64,000 nt of DNA from Diphasiastrum complanatum (GCA_029204225.1 CM055096.1:43815967-43879966), one strand, 5' to 3'. Shown: positions 45,841 through 57,790, counted from the first letter of the stretch. Notes: generated by a model not told the origin, from the letters alone. Numbers and translations are program-made.

Positions 45841-46235
45841 GCACGCGTGTGTGGGGCCAGAATGGGCTGACCGGGGCAGGTTTTGGATGTGGAGTGGGGG
45901 CCACGGGTCTGGAGGGGGCTGAAAGGCGGAGGCGGGCCGGATGCAGCTTCCATCAACCGCCAACTGATGCACCCGGCCTCCTCTTCACTGGACTGCTGCT
46001 GCTCTTTCGTTGCTCATTGCTCATCACTGTCGCTGCTCCTCTTCGCTGCTCATTCGCTCCTCTTCGCTGCTCATTCACTGTCGTTGTGGTGTGATCCTCC
46101 ATAGCATCCTCTCAGCTCCTGAAGAAAGCCTGTATCAGTTAAATAACATCCTCTGAAAGCCTGTATCTGGTCAAGCTAAGTAACAGAAAGCCTGTATCTG
46201 GTCAAGCTAAATAACATCCTCTGAATCACAGCCTC
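45841..46235. repeat. GC-rich segment with two short tandem repeats
   Basis: GCTCCTCTTCGCTGCTCATTC is tandem near 46036 and 46057. GAAAGCCTGTATCTGGTCAA recurs near 46124, 46156 and 46189 together with TAACATCCTCT. The overlapping 73-81-codon frames probably reflect base composition. Confidence 0.65.
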
Positions 46236-46250
46236 CTTTATGCCCACGTT

Positions 46251-46433
46251 TTGCTGCCATATTCCTCGGCTTTGAGCGGTGGTGGACTAGTTCTTCTACG
46301 ACGGTGGCAGAACTTTGATGGAAAAGTGGGTTCATGGATGATTCTATGGAAGCTTGATGCTGGCAAATACCTTGGAGCTACTGTAACAAGTAAATATTCA
46401 GCTTTTTTAGCTTATTTCAAGTTCACCTTCTAA
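46251..46433 (+). other. Short open frame, unrecognised
   Basis: Sixty codons (LLRRWQNFDGKVGSWMILWK) with fair amino-acid composition but no family match. It could be an exon fragment. Confidence 0.2.
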
Positions 46434-47950
46434 TTATTTCAGGTTCACCTTTTTTTTGAGCTTGGGGCTATCTTTCCATTCTCATGTTGTTATTTATTTG
46501 AGCTGTATATTTGGTGCATATCATAAAAAGGTTAGCTGTATATTTTGGCAGCTGATTTTACCACAGAGCATCTCAAGCTCCAACAACATTAAGTTCATAT
46601 GTCGTTTCCTGGACTTCATAAATATAGCTATGGCCAGCGTCTTTGAACAATATGGCAATTGGAAAAATGCAAAAGTGCTTTGAAGCATTCAGCATCTAAC
46701 AGTGCAGAAATAAGTTGGTATGTGTTTGAAATAATAGACTGTTGGTTCTGCATGAAATTTGGCTTTAGAGATCTTTTGGTCAAGAATCTCTCCACCAAAT
46801 ACTATTAACTTCTTGAGATTTGGAAAAAACAAAAAAAGCTCACCAAAATTATTTCAATGGTTTTGATATGATAAAATCTCAAGAAATTGCAAACTACAAC
46901 CTCACACAAACCATCAACACTGAAAACTGGGCTGCCAATGCATGCGAAAAAACTATCTGCTCTAATAACACCTGTGTATCTGCATCTGCCTTCATGGAGT
47001 GTATAAAAGGTTGTTTTTCAGGGGCAAAATTTTCTTGGGAAACACTCCTTTAAAAGTACATCTAGACGTACGAAACGTAGATGCTGGCTCTCACCATGAC
47101 CAAAATATGAAAAAACAACTAGGAGGTTGCAATATATCATTCTGTTGGAAACCTAACATGCTTAAATTACGAGCTTATCTTTTCTCAACAAATTGCTTTA
47201 GATTTAAAAAGAAGGAGATGATGAGGAGATATTATCTTTGAGACTTGTTTGACTTCTTTGCCTTTGAAATACCCAGTTTCTGAGAAGCATAAAGAACATC
47301 ATTCTTATGATCAAATCAAATTTCTTATTTTGAACCATTCAAATGAGGGGAGTAATATCATCTAAAGCTTGGATTCAATGCTCATAAGAATCTGGAGTAT
47401 GCGAGCACTGGAAAAAAAATTCAACTATACAATCGTATTGTATGGAAACCAATTAAATCTTAAGAACAATTGCATTCAGTCCTTTGCAAAGACATTGAGA
47501 TATATGTTATCTTGAAGACTATAGTATACTATACTTTGTAGAAAATAACTCCACTGCTTTGTAAAAATGAACTCCATTGCCATCGCTACTTTGGTTGTTG
47601 ATGGCTAGATTAGACCATCAGAAGCCAAGATCTAACCCAACATTTATTAATTGAATTAGCTGTTGGAACATATAGGCTTCAAGAAGAAACTTGTTTGCGC
47701 CTAAAATCATATGCTTTAGCTAAATAGCCATGCATTGTTGCTCAAAAATTATGACCAGATCTATTTATTGTTTGGTATGTCAGAGAAAGATCCAATGACA
47801 ATTTTGATAGCAGGTTCGGGCTAATACCAAAGTTATTGACCTTAACACTTCAGTCAAGATATTGAGAAGCCAAATGTCCAAGGTCAAGATACATGTCTCT
47901 CATCTTGACTCGTGAGTGGTAAAGACACTCTTATTGCCAATTCAACATCC
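46434..47950. other. AT-rich intergenic DNA, nothing recognised
   Basis: Two overlapping frames near 46820-47241 have no motif, and no repeats of note were seen. Confidence 0.5.
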
Positions 47951-48143
47951 AAGGAATGGGCATTAGTCTTAAAAAATCTAAAAAGAAGTTTAACATTCTA
48001 AGGCATTATCTCTAGACATGTTTTGAAGTCCTCATGCAGCACCATACAAGGAATGGGCGTTAGTCTTTAAAAATCTAAAGAGAAGTCTAACATTCTAAGG
48101 CATTATCTCTAGACATGTTTTGAAGTCCTCATGCAGCACCACG
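47951..48143. repeat. Tandem duplication, 97-bp period
   Basis: Both units begin AAGGAATGGGC(A/G)TTAGTCTT (47951 and 48048) and share CATTCTAAGGCATTATCTC and GAAGTCCTCATGCAGCACCA. A few substitutions separate them. Confidence 0.9.
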
Positions 48144-48812
48144 AACATATGGGATAAATTACTAGTCTATAATGTACAAACTATCCATAGGAGAAATGTA
48201 CTCCTCTAATATTTATGAAGGTTTGCATCGGACTTTATCTTGAGCGAAAGCAAAGGTCAAGTCACTACCATTCTACTTGATACAAAGGCCCAAAAAGATT
48301 GACCCATTGACCCTATCATGTCCACACTCCTTTTAGATATCTACGTAAATGGACATGGCAAGACATGGGGAAGATCTAGTAGAGTAAGAAATGCTAAGAT
48401 GTAGGATTTTGGGAAGAAGATCTAGAGAGAGAATTTGTAGTATGTTTTTTTTGGCGTTTGGACATTTTTAAAAATCTAACACTAATCAATTTGTTTGTTG
48501 TTGTGATTTGTGTTATAAACTACATATGCTATGGGGCCATGCTTGCCACTGGCCAATCAGGTATGCTCTCTAAACTAGGAAAGTGAGTTGACAGCCCATG
48601 ATCCTGTGCATGGATGAGAGAATGGGTTGACAGCCCACAATCTCACCATGACCATACTTTGTCTAGGCTTCACTAAATCATCTCGAAGTGTTTGGAAAAT
48701 GCATTAAGTACATTGATTACTATCTTTGATCATATACTTCATTTTATGCAACTTTCGAGTCGTTTGAGGAATAGGGGTGCTAGAATTTATGGTTTAGATC
48801 TTGACCATAATC
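48144..48812. other. Intergenic DNA, nothing recognised
   Basis: GGGTTGACAGCCCA-like sequence repeats near 48588 and 48624. No coding region is seen. Confidence 0.5.
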
Positions 48813-48814
48813 TT

Positions 48815-48821
48815 TGTGTGT

Positions 48822-48852
<31 letters not shown>

Positions 48853-48854
48853 GG
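48815..48854. repeat. (GT)n followed by a run of 19 G
   Basis: GT units from 48815 pass into an unbroken G run at 48836-48854. Confidence 0.95.
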
Positions 48855-49338
48855 AGAGATTGGGGAGATTATCTTCACGTTAAAAGACCTTCAACCATGT
48901 GGGAGGGGAGATGATTGAAGAACACAAAAAATTCTGTAATAAGGCACCCACTCATGTAACGAAGCAAGAATATCCATCATCGACAAGTTTGCAGAAGATC
49001 ATCTATGTATTGTGAAATACGAAAAGTCAAGTAACAATCTCAAAATATGAGTTTCGAGAAGACGAGCTTTAGGATATGATGTCTCATAGATCTTACAATG
49101 ACTCAACGTAACGAGAAGTTAATTTGAGAGGTGACCGGATAGAAGTGTGCTTCTATGATTGCAAAATTTTTAATTGGGCCATACACTATTGGTCTATTTG
49201 CATTTCCTATTTTTAGGTCATTATTGACTTAAAATGAGTATTTTGTCTCTATGTATATATTTTTCTCGTTCTAACTCCCTTTGCCTGTCATTTTTATAGG
49301 AGTGTTCCTTTGATGGACATTTTTGTTGGGTTTGGTAT
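48855..49338. other. Intergenic DNA upstream of a short frame
   Basis: TATGTATATATTT near 49250 is a possible TATA region. Nothing else is seen. Confidence 0.4.
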
Positions 49339-49686
49339 TTGTTTGGCAAAATTAATCCGAAAGTTCACTCACTTGCGTTGATGGAGAGACATGATCAAGT
49401 TGATGATTCCTTGGGTGTGTCCACTGAAGGAAATGAAGGGGGTGGGTTGCAACATCCACCTTTGAAACAAACGTCTGTTCGTACCAATGAAAATCAAAGC
49501 CATGCTACAAGCGAGTCAGTGCTAGCATTTGATAAGGAGTTGCACAACTATCTTGTTCAACCAAGTACAATAAAAATCGGACGTAAATATAGCACGCCTT
49601 CATTTTTTGACCATAAAATCGAAGAACTGAAAAAAAAACGCTCGTTGCTACGTGCCTCCCTTGATAGCACCTGTCAAAGACATTAA
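49339..49686 (+). CDS. Hypothetical protein, 115 residues
   Basis: Hydrophilic frame (MFGKINPKVHSLALMERHDQ, then HKIEELKKKRSLLRASLDS). No transmembrane segment, zinc site or known domain was seen. A TATA-like stretch lies about 90 bp upstream. It may be a small lineage-specific gene or a remnant of an element, and coding status is uncertain. Confidence 0.25.
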   Translation: MFGKINPKVHSLALMERHDQVDDSLGVSTEGNEGGGLQHPPLKQTSVRTNENQSHATSESVLAFDKELHNYLVQPSTIKIGRKYSTPSFFDHKIEELKKKRSLLRASLDSTCQRH

Positions 49687-51845
49687 GTACCGTGAAAGAG
49701 TGCTAGCTCCAAGACAAGATTGCCACATGTTTAGATGGCCATTGATTGAAGGGGATTTCTCAAGTTTTAGTATGGCTTGTCAATCACTTCTCAATTTCTT
49801 AAACTGTGCTTCCGTTTTGTAGATTGTTTTTTCTGTTCTAGTAACTTGGGTGGCTTTTTACTCCCTGGGTCTTTCTTTTGATTTTTGGCCCTTCCTTGCT
49901 TTGCAAGGAGTACTTAGCGTTCATGTGCAAGATTGACCTGCTTGTGTTGGGACTTTATTTAAAAGAAAAATATAAATATTTTAAATTAATATTTTTGGTT
50001 GTCCTGCGTAGGACATGTGGCAATTTAAGTGAATTGTCTAATTTTAAAGCTTTTTTCTAAGCTATTGCTTTTTTTTTTTTCTTTCTAAATTTCCGAATAT
50101 TTGTTTGTATTACGGGTTTTCTTATTATCTGGTGGTTCGGACATGGATTCGTATTTCCACGTTCGTTGTTATTTGCGGGTCTTCCGTGTCCTGCATGAAA
50201 CGGTTTCCAGGTGAGAAGAACCGTCTGCGTGTTTTAGGAGAAATGTGTGATGTTCATAGTGCGAACGGATGTTTCGTGTTCATGGTCTATGATTTGATAC
50301 TAGTTTAAAGATTTCCTGTCTCTTTTCACATTTTGTTCTTGTTAAATAGTTTGGTTGAGGCGGTCTTGCGTGCCTGTACTTCTGGGATTGTTAGCTGCGC
50401 TGCTGTGGTTCAGAGATTTGTGGTGGCTGTTTTAAGGAGACCTGCGTTGGTGTGGTTCCAGGGTTTTTATCAGATCCAACTTTTCATGCGGTTTTTCTGT
50501 GAACGTGTGTCTCTTCCAAGTGTAGTATCTTGGCACTAATCCTCAGCACCACGTTTGCAACTCTGCTTTCTGATTTCTCATCAATTAGTTGTGGCAAATC
50601 GGAATCAAACTACCATATTCGTTGCATACAGATCTTATATGAATTTCTGGTTGTTGCACTGCTTCTTTTACTATGGATGCTTGAACCTTTACATGCTTCC
50701 AATAATTAAACGAGTGAGGGGTATCTAGCTAACTAGAATCGATAGTCTGATCAGTAGCTTTGAGCTATGACCAATTGAACAAGAAACATGAAGAGGCGCC
50801 TACAGCCACAAATTTCGGTCCACATTTGAAGATGGCCAATTCAGTAGAACCTCACGCTTTCGCTGTCCCTAGAACTATTTTCATACGAAGCTCCTTCTGC
50901 TTGGTGCAATTTATGATGTGATTTGATGTAGACACAGGGCGTCTTCAATTGCAAGTTCTTCTTCGCGAATGAATTCCAAAAGTTTTTTACATTGTTATCT
51001 GTTCTACCAAGTAAATAGGCATCTATCTGCGACCATCTGCAAACTCATGACACGGAAACCAATCAAAATTTGAAATCACCTGTTTACGACTTTTTTTGAG
51101 AATCGAGATAAAGCTCACAAGAAAAGGTCAGAGTTCCTAAGCTGGCATTGAACTAAACCAGTCGGTATCATACTAAATTGTACTACGAAAATGCTAAAAT
51201 ATAGAGAACTAAACAGCTGTGAGTATTCGCACTGTTTTACTCTTTTCTCAAATTCCTATATCTCGAAATATAGTCTTCACTGTTACTGCGTTAGGACTGA
51301 ACTTCGCATAACCAAACAATAGACTATCGCAGTAGCAAACTATATGTTGTTTACTGTTTCCTAGTAGATCCTGATAAGCTGCTCTTCCTGTTTTGAAAAT
51401 TTCCTTGTTTTTAAATCAAGCCTATTCAAAACAAGAAACTAAATTTCGATTTATGTCCCAATCAATTTACCATAAATGATATTTTGCAGCAACCACTTTA
51501 TTTGCAACCATTATTGGAAGTCATTCCCAACTTCCATAATCATTAGGAGGAAGGCAGTAATTGAAGAAGCTGCACACAATAGATAATAGGCATGATTTCT
51601 TTCAGTACCTGTGATTACCTTCCACGCAATACCCCAATAGCCGGACTAGATTTTTGTGCCACACTTTACCAACTGCTTTTACCTCTATTTTGAACTTTTT
51701 TTTTGCTTGTCCCCTGATCAAAACCAAAATTATAAGCTTATACCTCATAGTTGCCAGGCAACATAAGTTTGAAATTTCTTATCTATCTATGGGACCACTA
51801 AGGCCTTGCAGAGTCCTGTTGTAAAGCTACCTTTACAAACTTTAC
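49687..51845. other. Intergenic DNA, nothing recognised
   Basis: Frames at 50105-50308 and 50333-50539 are hydrophobic and without motifs. Confidence 0.5.
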
Positions 51846-51847
51846 TT

Positions 51848-51918
51848 CCGGCGCCACTGGCGCCAGCATTTCCGCCGGCGCCAGCAGCGCCACTGCTGCT
51901 CCCGGCGCCATTGTGATC
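51848..51918. repeat. Cluster of GGCGCC-centred short repeats
   Basis: GGCGCC or AGCGCC occurs six times in about 70 bp, mostly as (C/T)GGCGCCA. Related GCGCCAG words return at 52208, 52338 and 52439. Confidence 0.75.
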
Positions 51919-52390
51919 AGAATCCAGCCGGCGTCAAGTTCCTATGGCTGAAAATCTTTGATCGGTTCTAGCAAAGTCCAGAGAGCTCAAATCGATGTGC
52001 AATCACCTCACACGATCTAGGCATGATTAAAGGAAGCCTGGAGATCAATAAATTCTAGAGAGATAATATTACTTTTTAGAGAGAGAAAATCCTAGAGAGA
52101 GAAAACATGCTTTACCAACTTGGATAGAGTACTTGGTATGAGGGGAGGTGGCGAATCCCACCAATACTATAGGGGAGTGCGGGTTGCGACTCAGGGCGAG
52201 CTCCAACCAAGATGCCAGCGCCCCGGAGCCTGGGGTTGGTCACACACTTGAAATGTAACCTTCTCAGATTTATTAATAAAGTGGGATTTTCCTCAAACTG
52301 ACTCTGATTACCTTCTGGGTTTCAGTGTTCGGTAAAAGCGCCAGTTGTAAGGTCGCTTCAAACTTTTTGATCTGGCACATAGCTGAGGGT
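51919..52390 (+). other. LTR-like non-coding segment
   Basis: AGAGAGAAAATCCTAGAGAGAGAAAAC is a short tandem duplication near 52078. ATTAATAAAGTGGGA near 52271 looks like a polyadenylation region, and TCTGATTACCTTCTGGG follows. It resembles an R-U5 region, but no LTR partner or coding part was found. Confidence 0.25.
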
Positions 52391-52398
52391 CGTATCCC

Positions 52399-52478
52399 GA
52401 GACGCCAGCGGTATGCCGTCGGGACCATTCGGTCCAAGGCGCCAGCGGTATGCTGTCAGGACCATTCGATCCAAGAAC
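52399..52478. repeat. Tandem repeat of GCCAGCGGTATGCYGTC
   Basis: Two units of about 39 bp (52403 and 52442) share GCCAGCGGTATGC, GGACCATTCG and TCCAAG. Confidence 0.85.
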
Positions 52479-52569
52479 TGGGTGTCTTCATATCTGTCGC
52501 GGCTTGTGGTTCTGAGTGTTCCTTGCATGAACGTGAATGGGTTAAGCTCTTGGGAAACGGGCTCTAACC

Positions 52570-52925
52570 TGTCGGCTGAGTTGGATGGCTTGCTTGGGTG
52601 GAAGTTACATATTTATGGCTGTCCAGTCTGGCGTGGTGCCAGGTTGGCTTCCAGCGCTCGTGACGAAGCTGTCAGTTGGTTAAGTCTGATGTAAGTCAGA
52701 CGACTTGCTTGGAATGGATGTTACTCGTTTGTAACGAAGCTTCGAGTTAGTTAAGTTTGATGTATGTCGGGCAGCTTGCTTGGAGGGAAGTCACCCACAT
52801 CGGGACCCCCGATCTGGCATGGTGCCAGGTTGGATCTCAATGTTGGTTTCGGAATTTCAAGTTGGTTAAGTCTGATCATTGTTGGCGAGTTGGTTGCTTG
52901 TATGTCAAGTGGGTTTGGACGGCAA
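52570..52925. repeat. Degenerate tandem array with higher-order structure
   Basis: GGCTTGCTTGG, TGGTGCCAGGTTGG and GTTGGTTAAGTCTGAT recur, for example AGTTGGTTAAGTCTGATGTA at 52673 and AGTTAGTTAAGTTTGATGTA near 52745. The inner period is about 75 bp, with a longer unit of about 200 bp. Confidence 0.65.
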
Positions 52926-53076
52926 GAGTAGAAGGCTGGGAAGCTAAGTCGTGGTTCCTTTGGGATGCCTGCGCTACAAGTCCCTATTCTAGATGCACTG
53001 AGAGTTGAGGGATCCTGGAGGTGGATGCATCTTCAGATTCTGAGTTTTCAGTGAGATGGGTGCCTTTGTCTAGAGT
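52926..53076. other. Spacer, nothing recognised
   Basis: No coding or repeat signal was recognised. Confidence 0.5.
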
Positions 53077-53868
53077 CTAAAAAGGCTTGATACCCCTGTC
53101 TTTTGCCATATGCTTCCTTATTACTGACCTAGAGTTGGGCAATGGATTGTTGCTGCTAAATGTACTTTCAAGTGTAATTTGAGGACTTGCAGGCTCAATG
53201 TAATTCTCGTTGCCATCTTCGCACAGATTGTGAGTAAGGGGCTTAGGTCTGGAGCTTGGTCCAGAACTTGTTTCGATTGCCACAAAGCAGGCCCAAAGTT
53301 GCCTTCAGAGGTGATTGGATTGAGAGATGGTGGAGATGTGAGCAGATTTTATCCTGATTGGATTTGGGTTTGGCCTGAATGGCTAGGTAAGAGACTTCAT
53401 AAATCAGCTATGCATAGGCAAAATACACATTTGCTGGAAGCCAAGCTCCTCAGTCGCTTCACGGTTGCCATTGACAACAGAGGAACGTTTTATAGAGATC
53501 AACTTCACTATGCACTTCAGTTGACAGACAAAAGCACCTTCAATGCACACCAGACAGGCTTGGCGTTTTCTTTGGCGAATAAACTCTTGCTCAACATCAG
53601 CATCAGGTTCTGATATGTATATGTTGACATCTTGGTGTTTCGATATAAGGACCTGAGTCAACTGATGTGCATGCATATCTTGTGAGGCCAAATTTAAATG
53701 CTTTAGAGCTCTAGAAGGACCCATATGTCTTGATATTGCACACACCAGACTATCTGGTTGATTTTTCAGCCATTGAGAACCCTCATCATTTTTCAGGATC
53801 TCTCCATCTTTGATGAACAATCGACTTGCGTGTGGACTTGAATAATCAGGCCCTATAGCAAGAGTCAT
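53077..53868 (-). pseudogene. Unidentified minus-strand coding-like segment
   Basis: Two minus-strand frames (53868-53404, 154 codons, and 53283-53077, 68 codons) look coding: QWLKNQPDSLVCAISRHMGP, HAHQLTQVLISKHQDVNIYI and EPASPQITLESTFSSNNPLP. The gap between them contains stops and no clear splice pair was found. It could be a gene fragment carried by an element or two exons of a decayed gene. I do not recognise the protein. Confidence 0.35.
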
Positions 53869-54626
53869 TCAGAAAACTTGTTTTCCAGTTCAGAGGGCTG
53901 TTTTCGATAGGTTTAGAATAGCAGGAAGAGAAATTTGATTTAAGAAAGATTCACACATTAGCATCTGACCAACTTCTGATCTCTTAAAAAAAGTATGATC
54001 TGTAATCAAGACGTAGGCACCAAGCAACACATCTTTCTGTTGCACTTGTTATTGTCTGAGCACCCTGGAAACAATTGAACTGATTTTCTACAGCCATCAG
54101 TTCACATGTTTCGAGCTTCGCTTCAACGGACTGTGGAATGTACAGTTGAGATGCATCGCCATCAAAAACCGCATTCTATGGGGTAGATAGACTAGGATGT
54201 ATTCTGAATGTATTGTTAGTTTGCAATCCTCGCATCTTACTGGCACGGGAGATTTGGCCCCGGCTCACTTCGGCTCAGGACTCGCGTCCCAGGTGCCACG
54301 CAGGCCTCCTCCTGATTGTTCACCACGTGGCATACCTCAGTTTATCTCATAATCACTTGAGATAAAACCATCTGCTTGCATATATAATGAAATTTCCCAT
54401 TCTCTCACATGCATGTGTGAGCTTGGAGGCATGTGTGCTCAGGCCTGGTTCCGGTGCCCAATGGTCCCAGGCGCCCCTGTTCTGGCGAGACCCTGGCGCG
54501 CTAGGCGCTAGCGTTTGTCCTAGCGCCAAGGCCAATGTCCTGGCTCCTTGGTCCCAGTCCCGACAAGACCCCGACGTGGCACCCTGGTGAGAGAGAGGCC
54601 CATGTGACTCCACATGTCAGTCGCTC
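53869..54626. other. Intergenic DNA, GC-rich from 54240
   Basis: CGCGCTAGGCGCTAGCG and related GCGCTA/TAGCGCC words lie near 54496-54525. No gene is seen. Confidence 0.5.
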
Positions 54627-54660
54627 ATTGGCACGGGGACAAAGCTGTCCCCGTGCCAAT
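54627..54660. repeat. Perfect hairpin, 15-bp arms, 4-nt loop
   Basis: ATTGGCACGGGGACA (54627-54641) and its exact inverse (54646-54660) flank AAGC. Confidence 0.95.
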
Positions 54661-54750
54661 CAGCGCCTTTGGTTTGCAATCTCGAACTCAAAAATGGGAA
54701 TCATTATTTTCCTTAATTAGACTCTTACAAAAGCAAGCATGTTATGTATT

Positions 54751-54875
54751 ATGGAAGGAGCCGAGTAGAGGCCATTTTGCCCGGTAAGACTTTTAAAAAA
54801 AAATTAGGCGGGCCGAGCCCAAATGTTTTGGGAAATCCGAACCGGGCAGAATGGCCTCTGCCCGGCTCATTCCAT
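54751..54875. repeat. Foldback (MITE-like) with 34-bp inverted arms
   Basis: Arms at 54751-54784 and 54842-54875 share ATGGAA, GAGCC, AGAGGCCATT and TGCCCGG with about four mismatches. The 57-bp centre is AT-rich at first. No clear target duplication is seen. Confidence 0.8.
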
Positions 54876-55779
54876 TGCGTAAGGGATACCTGAAATTTTT
54901 TCAGAAGCACATTACGAAGAATAATAGGCAGGTTCGACTTTGACTAACCAACACAAATGTGCCATGTGGTAGTCGTACGGAATCCGTACGGACGGGCACA
55001 GACAGGCAGAAAAAAAAAGTGCAGAATCTGCCTTTCAAAATAACACACATATTTTCTACTTTTTAATTTATCTAAAAATGGGCATAATATGCATGAGGTA
55101 TCCATTACGTATGAGTACAAAGCACATTTCATGCTTTCAAATTGCATACAAGTTTCTTAGAACTCTAGACCTAGACTAGCAAGAAAGTTTATTCAATCAG
55201 GTTCCATGCTCATGAACATTTCTTTTTGCAAAAGGTCAACCTATGTAGAGTTTTATATAACATAAATTTTGTTAGAGCTATAGAACACAGACTCATGAGT
55301 AGCAATATACATATACATGTAAAAGCACAACATTAACAACATACATTTACCGAAATCTGCTGAAGATAGTCTGTCATGTAGATCTATAGTCAACAATAGA
55401 TTTCAATAAAAATATATTCCTGCTTAGTACCAATTCTTGATACACATTAACTAGGGCTATAGATACCCTGATAGACATATTCTTCTTCCTTCTCTTCATT
55501 ATGTGAGCATGCTTTTGAATCTTGAAGGCTGTTGACTACACTCGGGGACCTCATACATTATTGAACCAAATTACGTAATTAATAACTTATAAACCATGCA
55601 AGTCTAGAAATTGGTCTAAAATTAATGGAATCATAAACTATGAACAATAAATAAAATTCCACAATTCATAGTCATGGCCAAATGCTTCATACACACACAA
55701 AAATAATAGAACGCATACACAGCTCTCCTCGCTCATCTCTCTATATGCCAAACCTGTCACGAAACTGTCGCGAATTGAT
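54876..55779. other. AT-rich intergenic DNA
   Basis: A small inverted repeat CGTACGG-AAT-CCGTACG lies at 54974-54990. Nothing else is recognised. Confidence 0.5.
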
Positions 55780-56064
55780 TCTTTTCGCAAATCCGATTCT
55801 GTTCGTGTTCATTTGATTTTTGTTTTGCGGAAGCTCTTCAAGATCCTAAACAAGCGACTACAGATCACAGAACACAAAAACTCAAGCAATCACGATGACG
55901 AGAACAGTGAAAATGGAGAAGAGAACAATTGTATTATCAGTTTTAGAGTTTAGAGTGAGTTGGTCAGTGTCTCGCTCGTTGGCGGCCTGACGCTCAGCTC
56001 AATCGTTGTGTTTTGCTCGTTGGCAGACTTTCATGCATAACTATTCTCTCTATTTTTTGTCTCT
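55780..56064 (-). other. Possible LTR or leader remnant next to copia element 3
   Basis: On the minus strand a stretch ending CTGATAATACAATTGTTCTC (about 55945-55925) resembles the R-U5 region of plant LTRs. No TG/CA ends or matching second copy were found. It does not match the LTR at 58488. Confidence 0.25.
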
Positions 56065-57790
56065 CTATTTTCTTCTTAAGGAGATGGTATCTTGCTTTTT
56101 GGAAAGCCATGATACTACTCCATCACATAGAAAGGTGACAAAAGCACTTGTTGATTTCCTATCCACTTTGTCACCTGCAAAATCCGAGTCTCTATAGGCT
56201 CTTAAGCCAAGATTAGTCCCTCTACACAAAATGCCAAAATTTTTAGTAGATGAAATGTATTTAAGAACTCTTTTGGCCATCTTCCAATGTGAAATTAGAG
56301 GACTTTGCATGAATTGGCTTAACTTTCCAACACTATAACTAAGATAAGGTCTAGTTATAGTTAAATAAATCAAGGAGCCTATAAGCCTTCTATATAATGT
56401 GATGTCCTCAAATGATGCTTCATCACCATCAATAGATGCTTTTACATGTTGCTCCATTGGTGTCTCAATGCCTTTACAATTCTATATTCCAAATCTATCT
56501 AGGATGGATGTAGCATACTTATATTGACAAATAAAGCTAAAATCACATCCTCTAATAACCTCTATTCCTAGAATGAAGCTTAATAGGTCGAGATCTACCA
56601 TTTTAAACTCTTTTGCCAAAGCAATTTTTACATCTCTAATTATATCTAGATCATTTACCACTCAAGATAATGTCATCTACATACAAAACAAGAATAATGA
56701 TCTTGCCATCATGAAATCTTAAGTTCAATGATGGATCATAAGCACTCATTACAAAATTGATGGAAATGAGAAAAGAGTTTAGCCTAGAGTACCATGGTCT
56801 AGGTGCTTGCTTGAGCCCATAAAGGCTCTTCTTCAAGAAACACACCTTTCCTTCATGCTTTGCCTTGATGAAGCCCTCAGGTTGCCTCATGTAGATCTCT
56901 TCCTCCAAATAACCATTGAGGAATGCTTTTGTGAAATCAAGTTGGAATAGCTCCCAATTGAAGATTGTAGCAAGACTAATGATCAACCTAATAGTAACAA
57001 GCTTAGCCACAGGAGCAAAAGTCTCATCATAATCAATGCCTTTGGTTTGTAAAAAACCTTTGGCTACAAGCCTAGCTTTATGTTTACTTATTGATCCATG
57101 TTGATTATACTTCAATCTAAACACCCACTTGCAATCAAGTGGTTTCTTCCCTTGAGGAAGATTCACAAGATCCCAAGTATGATTCTCAATGAGAGCATCG
57201 TACTCTACTTGCATAACATCCATCCAACTCTTAGATTTACAAGCATCTTCATAGCATGTTGGCTCATCTAACATTGAAGTAAGAAAGGTGTAAGATGTGA
57301 GAGATGATGAGCCTTCCCTTTAATCACCTTGACCATCATAGGTGAGCCTCAATGGCTCGGTCCTTGCCCTTGTAGATCTTCTTGGAGTTCTTGGAGTTCT
57401 TGCATCTTGAGGTGGATCCTCAAGTTCTTCTTCACTTGGAAGCTCCTCCTCCATCCTAGCATGATCCTTGGCATCAAGATGATTAGTAGCATTATCATCC
57501 AAATCACAAGTATGTCCTTCATAAAAAATAACATCCCTACTCACTATCACCTTGCTAATGATGGGATTGAAGATTCTATATCCTTTGCTATTCTCACCAT
57601 AACCCACAAAGATGCCTTTGATGGAGGTTGCATCATCCTTCTTCCTTGTATCCAAGGATTGGTGTACATAGCAATTGGATCCAAAAACTTTGAGATCCTT
57701 GAGATTGGGCTTCTCTCCCAAATAGAGCTTCAAATGGTGTGATTCCTCCAATGGCTTGGTTAGGTAATCTATTGCACAAATAATTAGCAC
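56065..57790 (-). pseudogene. Ty1/copia reverse transcriptase and RNase H (copia element 3), truncated
   Basis: Read right to left: the end of integrase and linker (LKDLKVFGSNCYVHQ, then VIVSRDVIFYEG), then reverse transcriptase (57274-56651) with WVFRLKYNQHGSISKHKARL, QLDFTKAFLNG, SLYGLKQAPRPWY and the intact LYVDDIIL. After a gap with stops, RNase H starts with RDSDFAGDKVDRKSTSAF and breaks off just after VVSWLSKKQDTISL near 56085. The last third of RNase H, the polypurine tract and the 3' LTR are missing. The protein resembles the complete copia element closely but is a different family. Confidence 0.85.

Noticed and set aside
55780-56064. Missing 3' LTR of copia element 3
   Set aside because: It does not start with the LTR sequence found at 58488, and RNase H breaks off before the expected polypurine tract.
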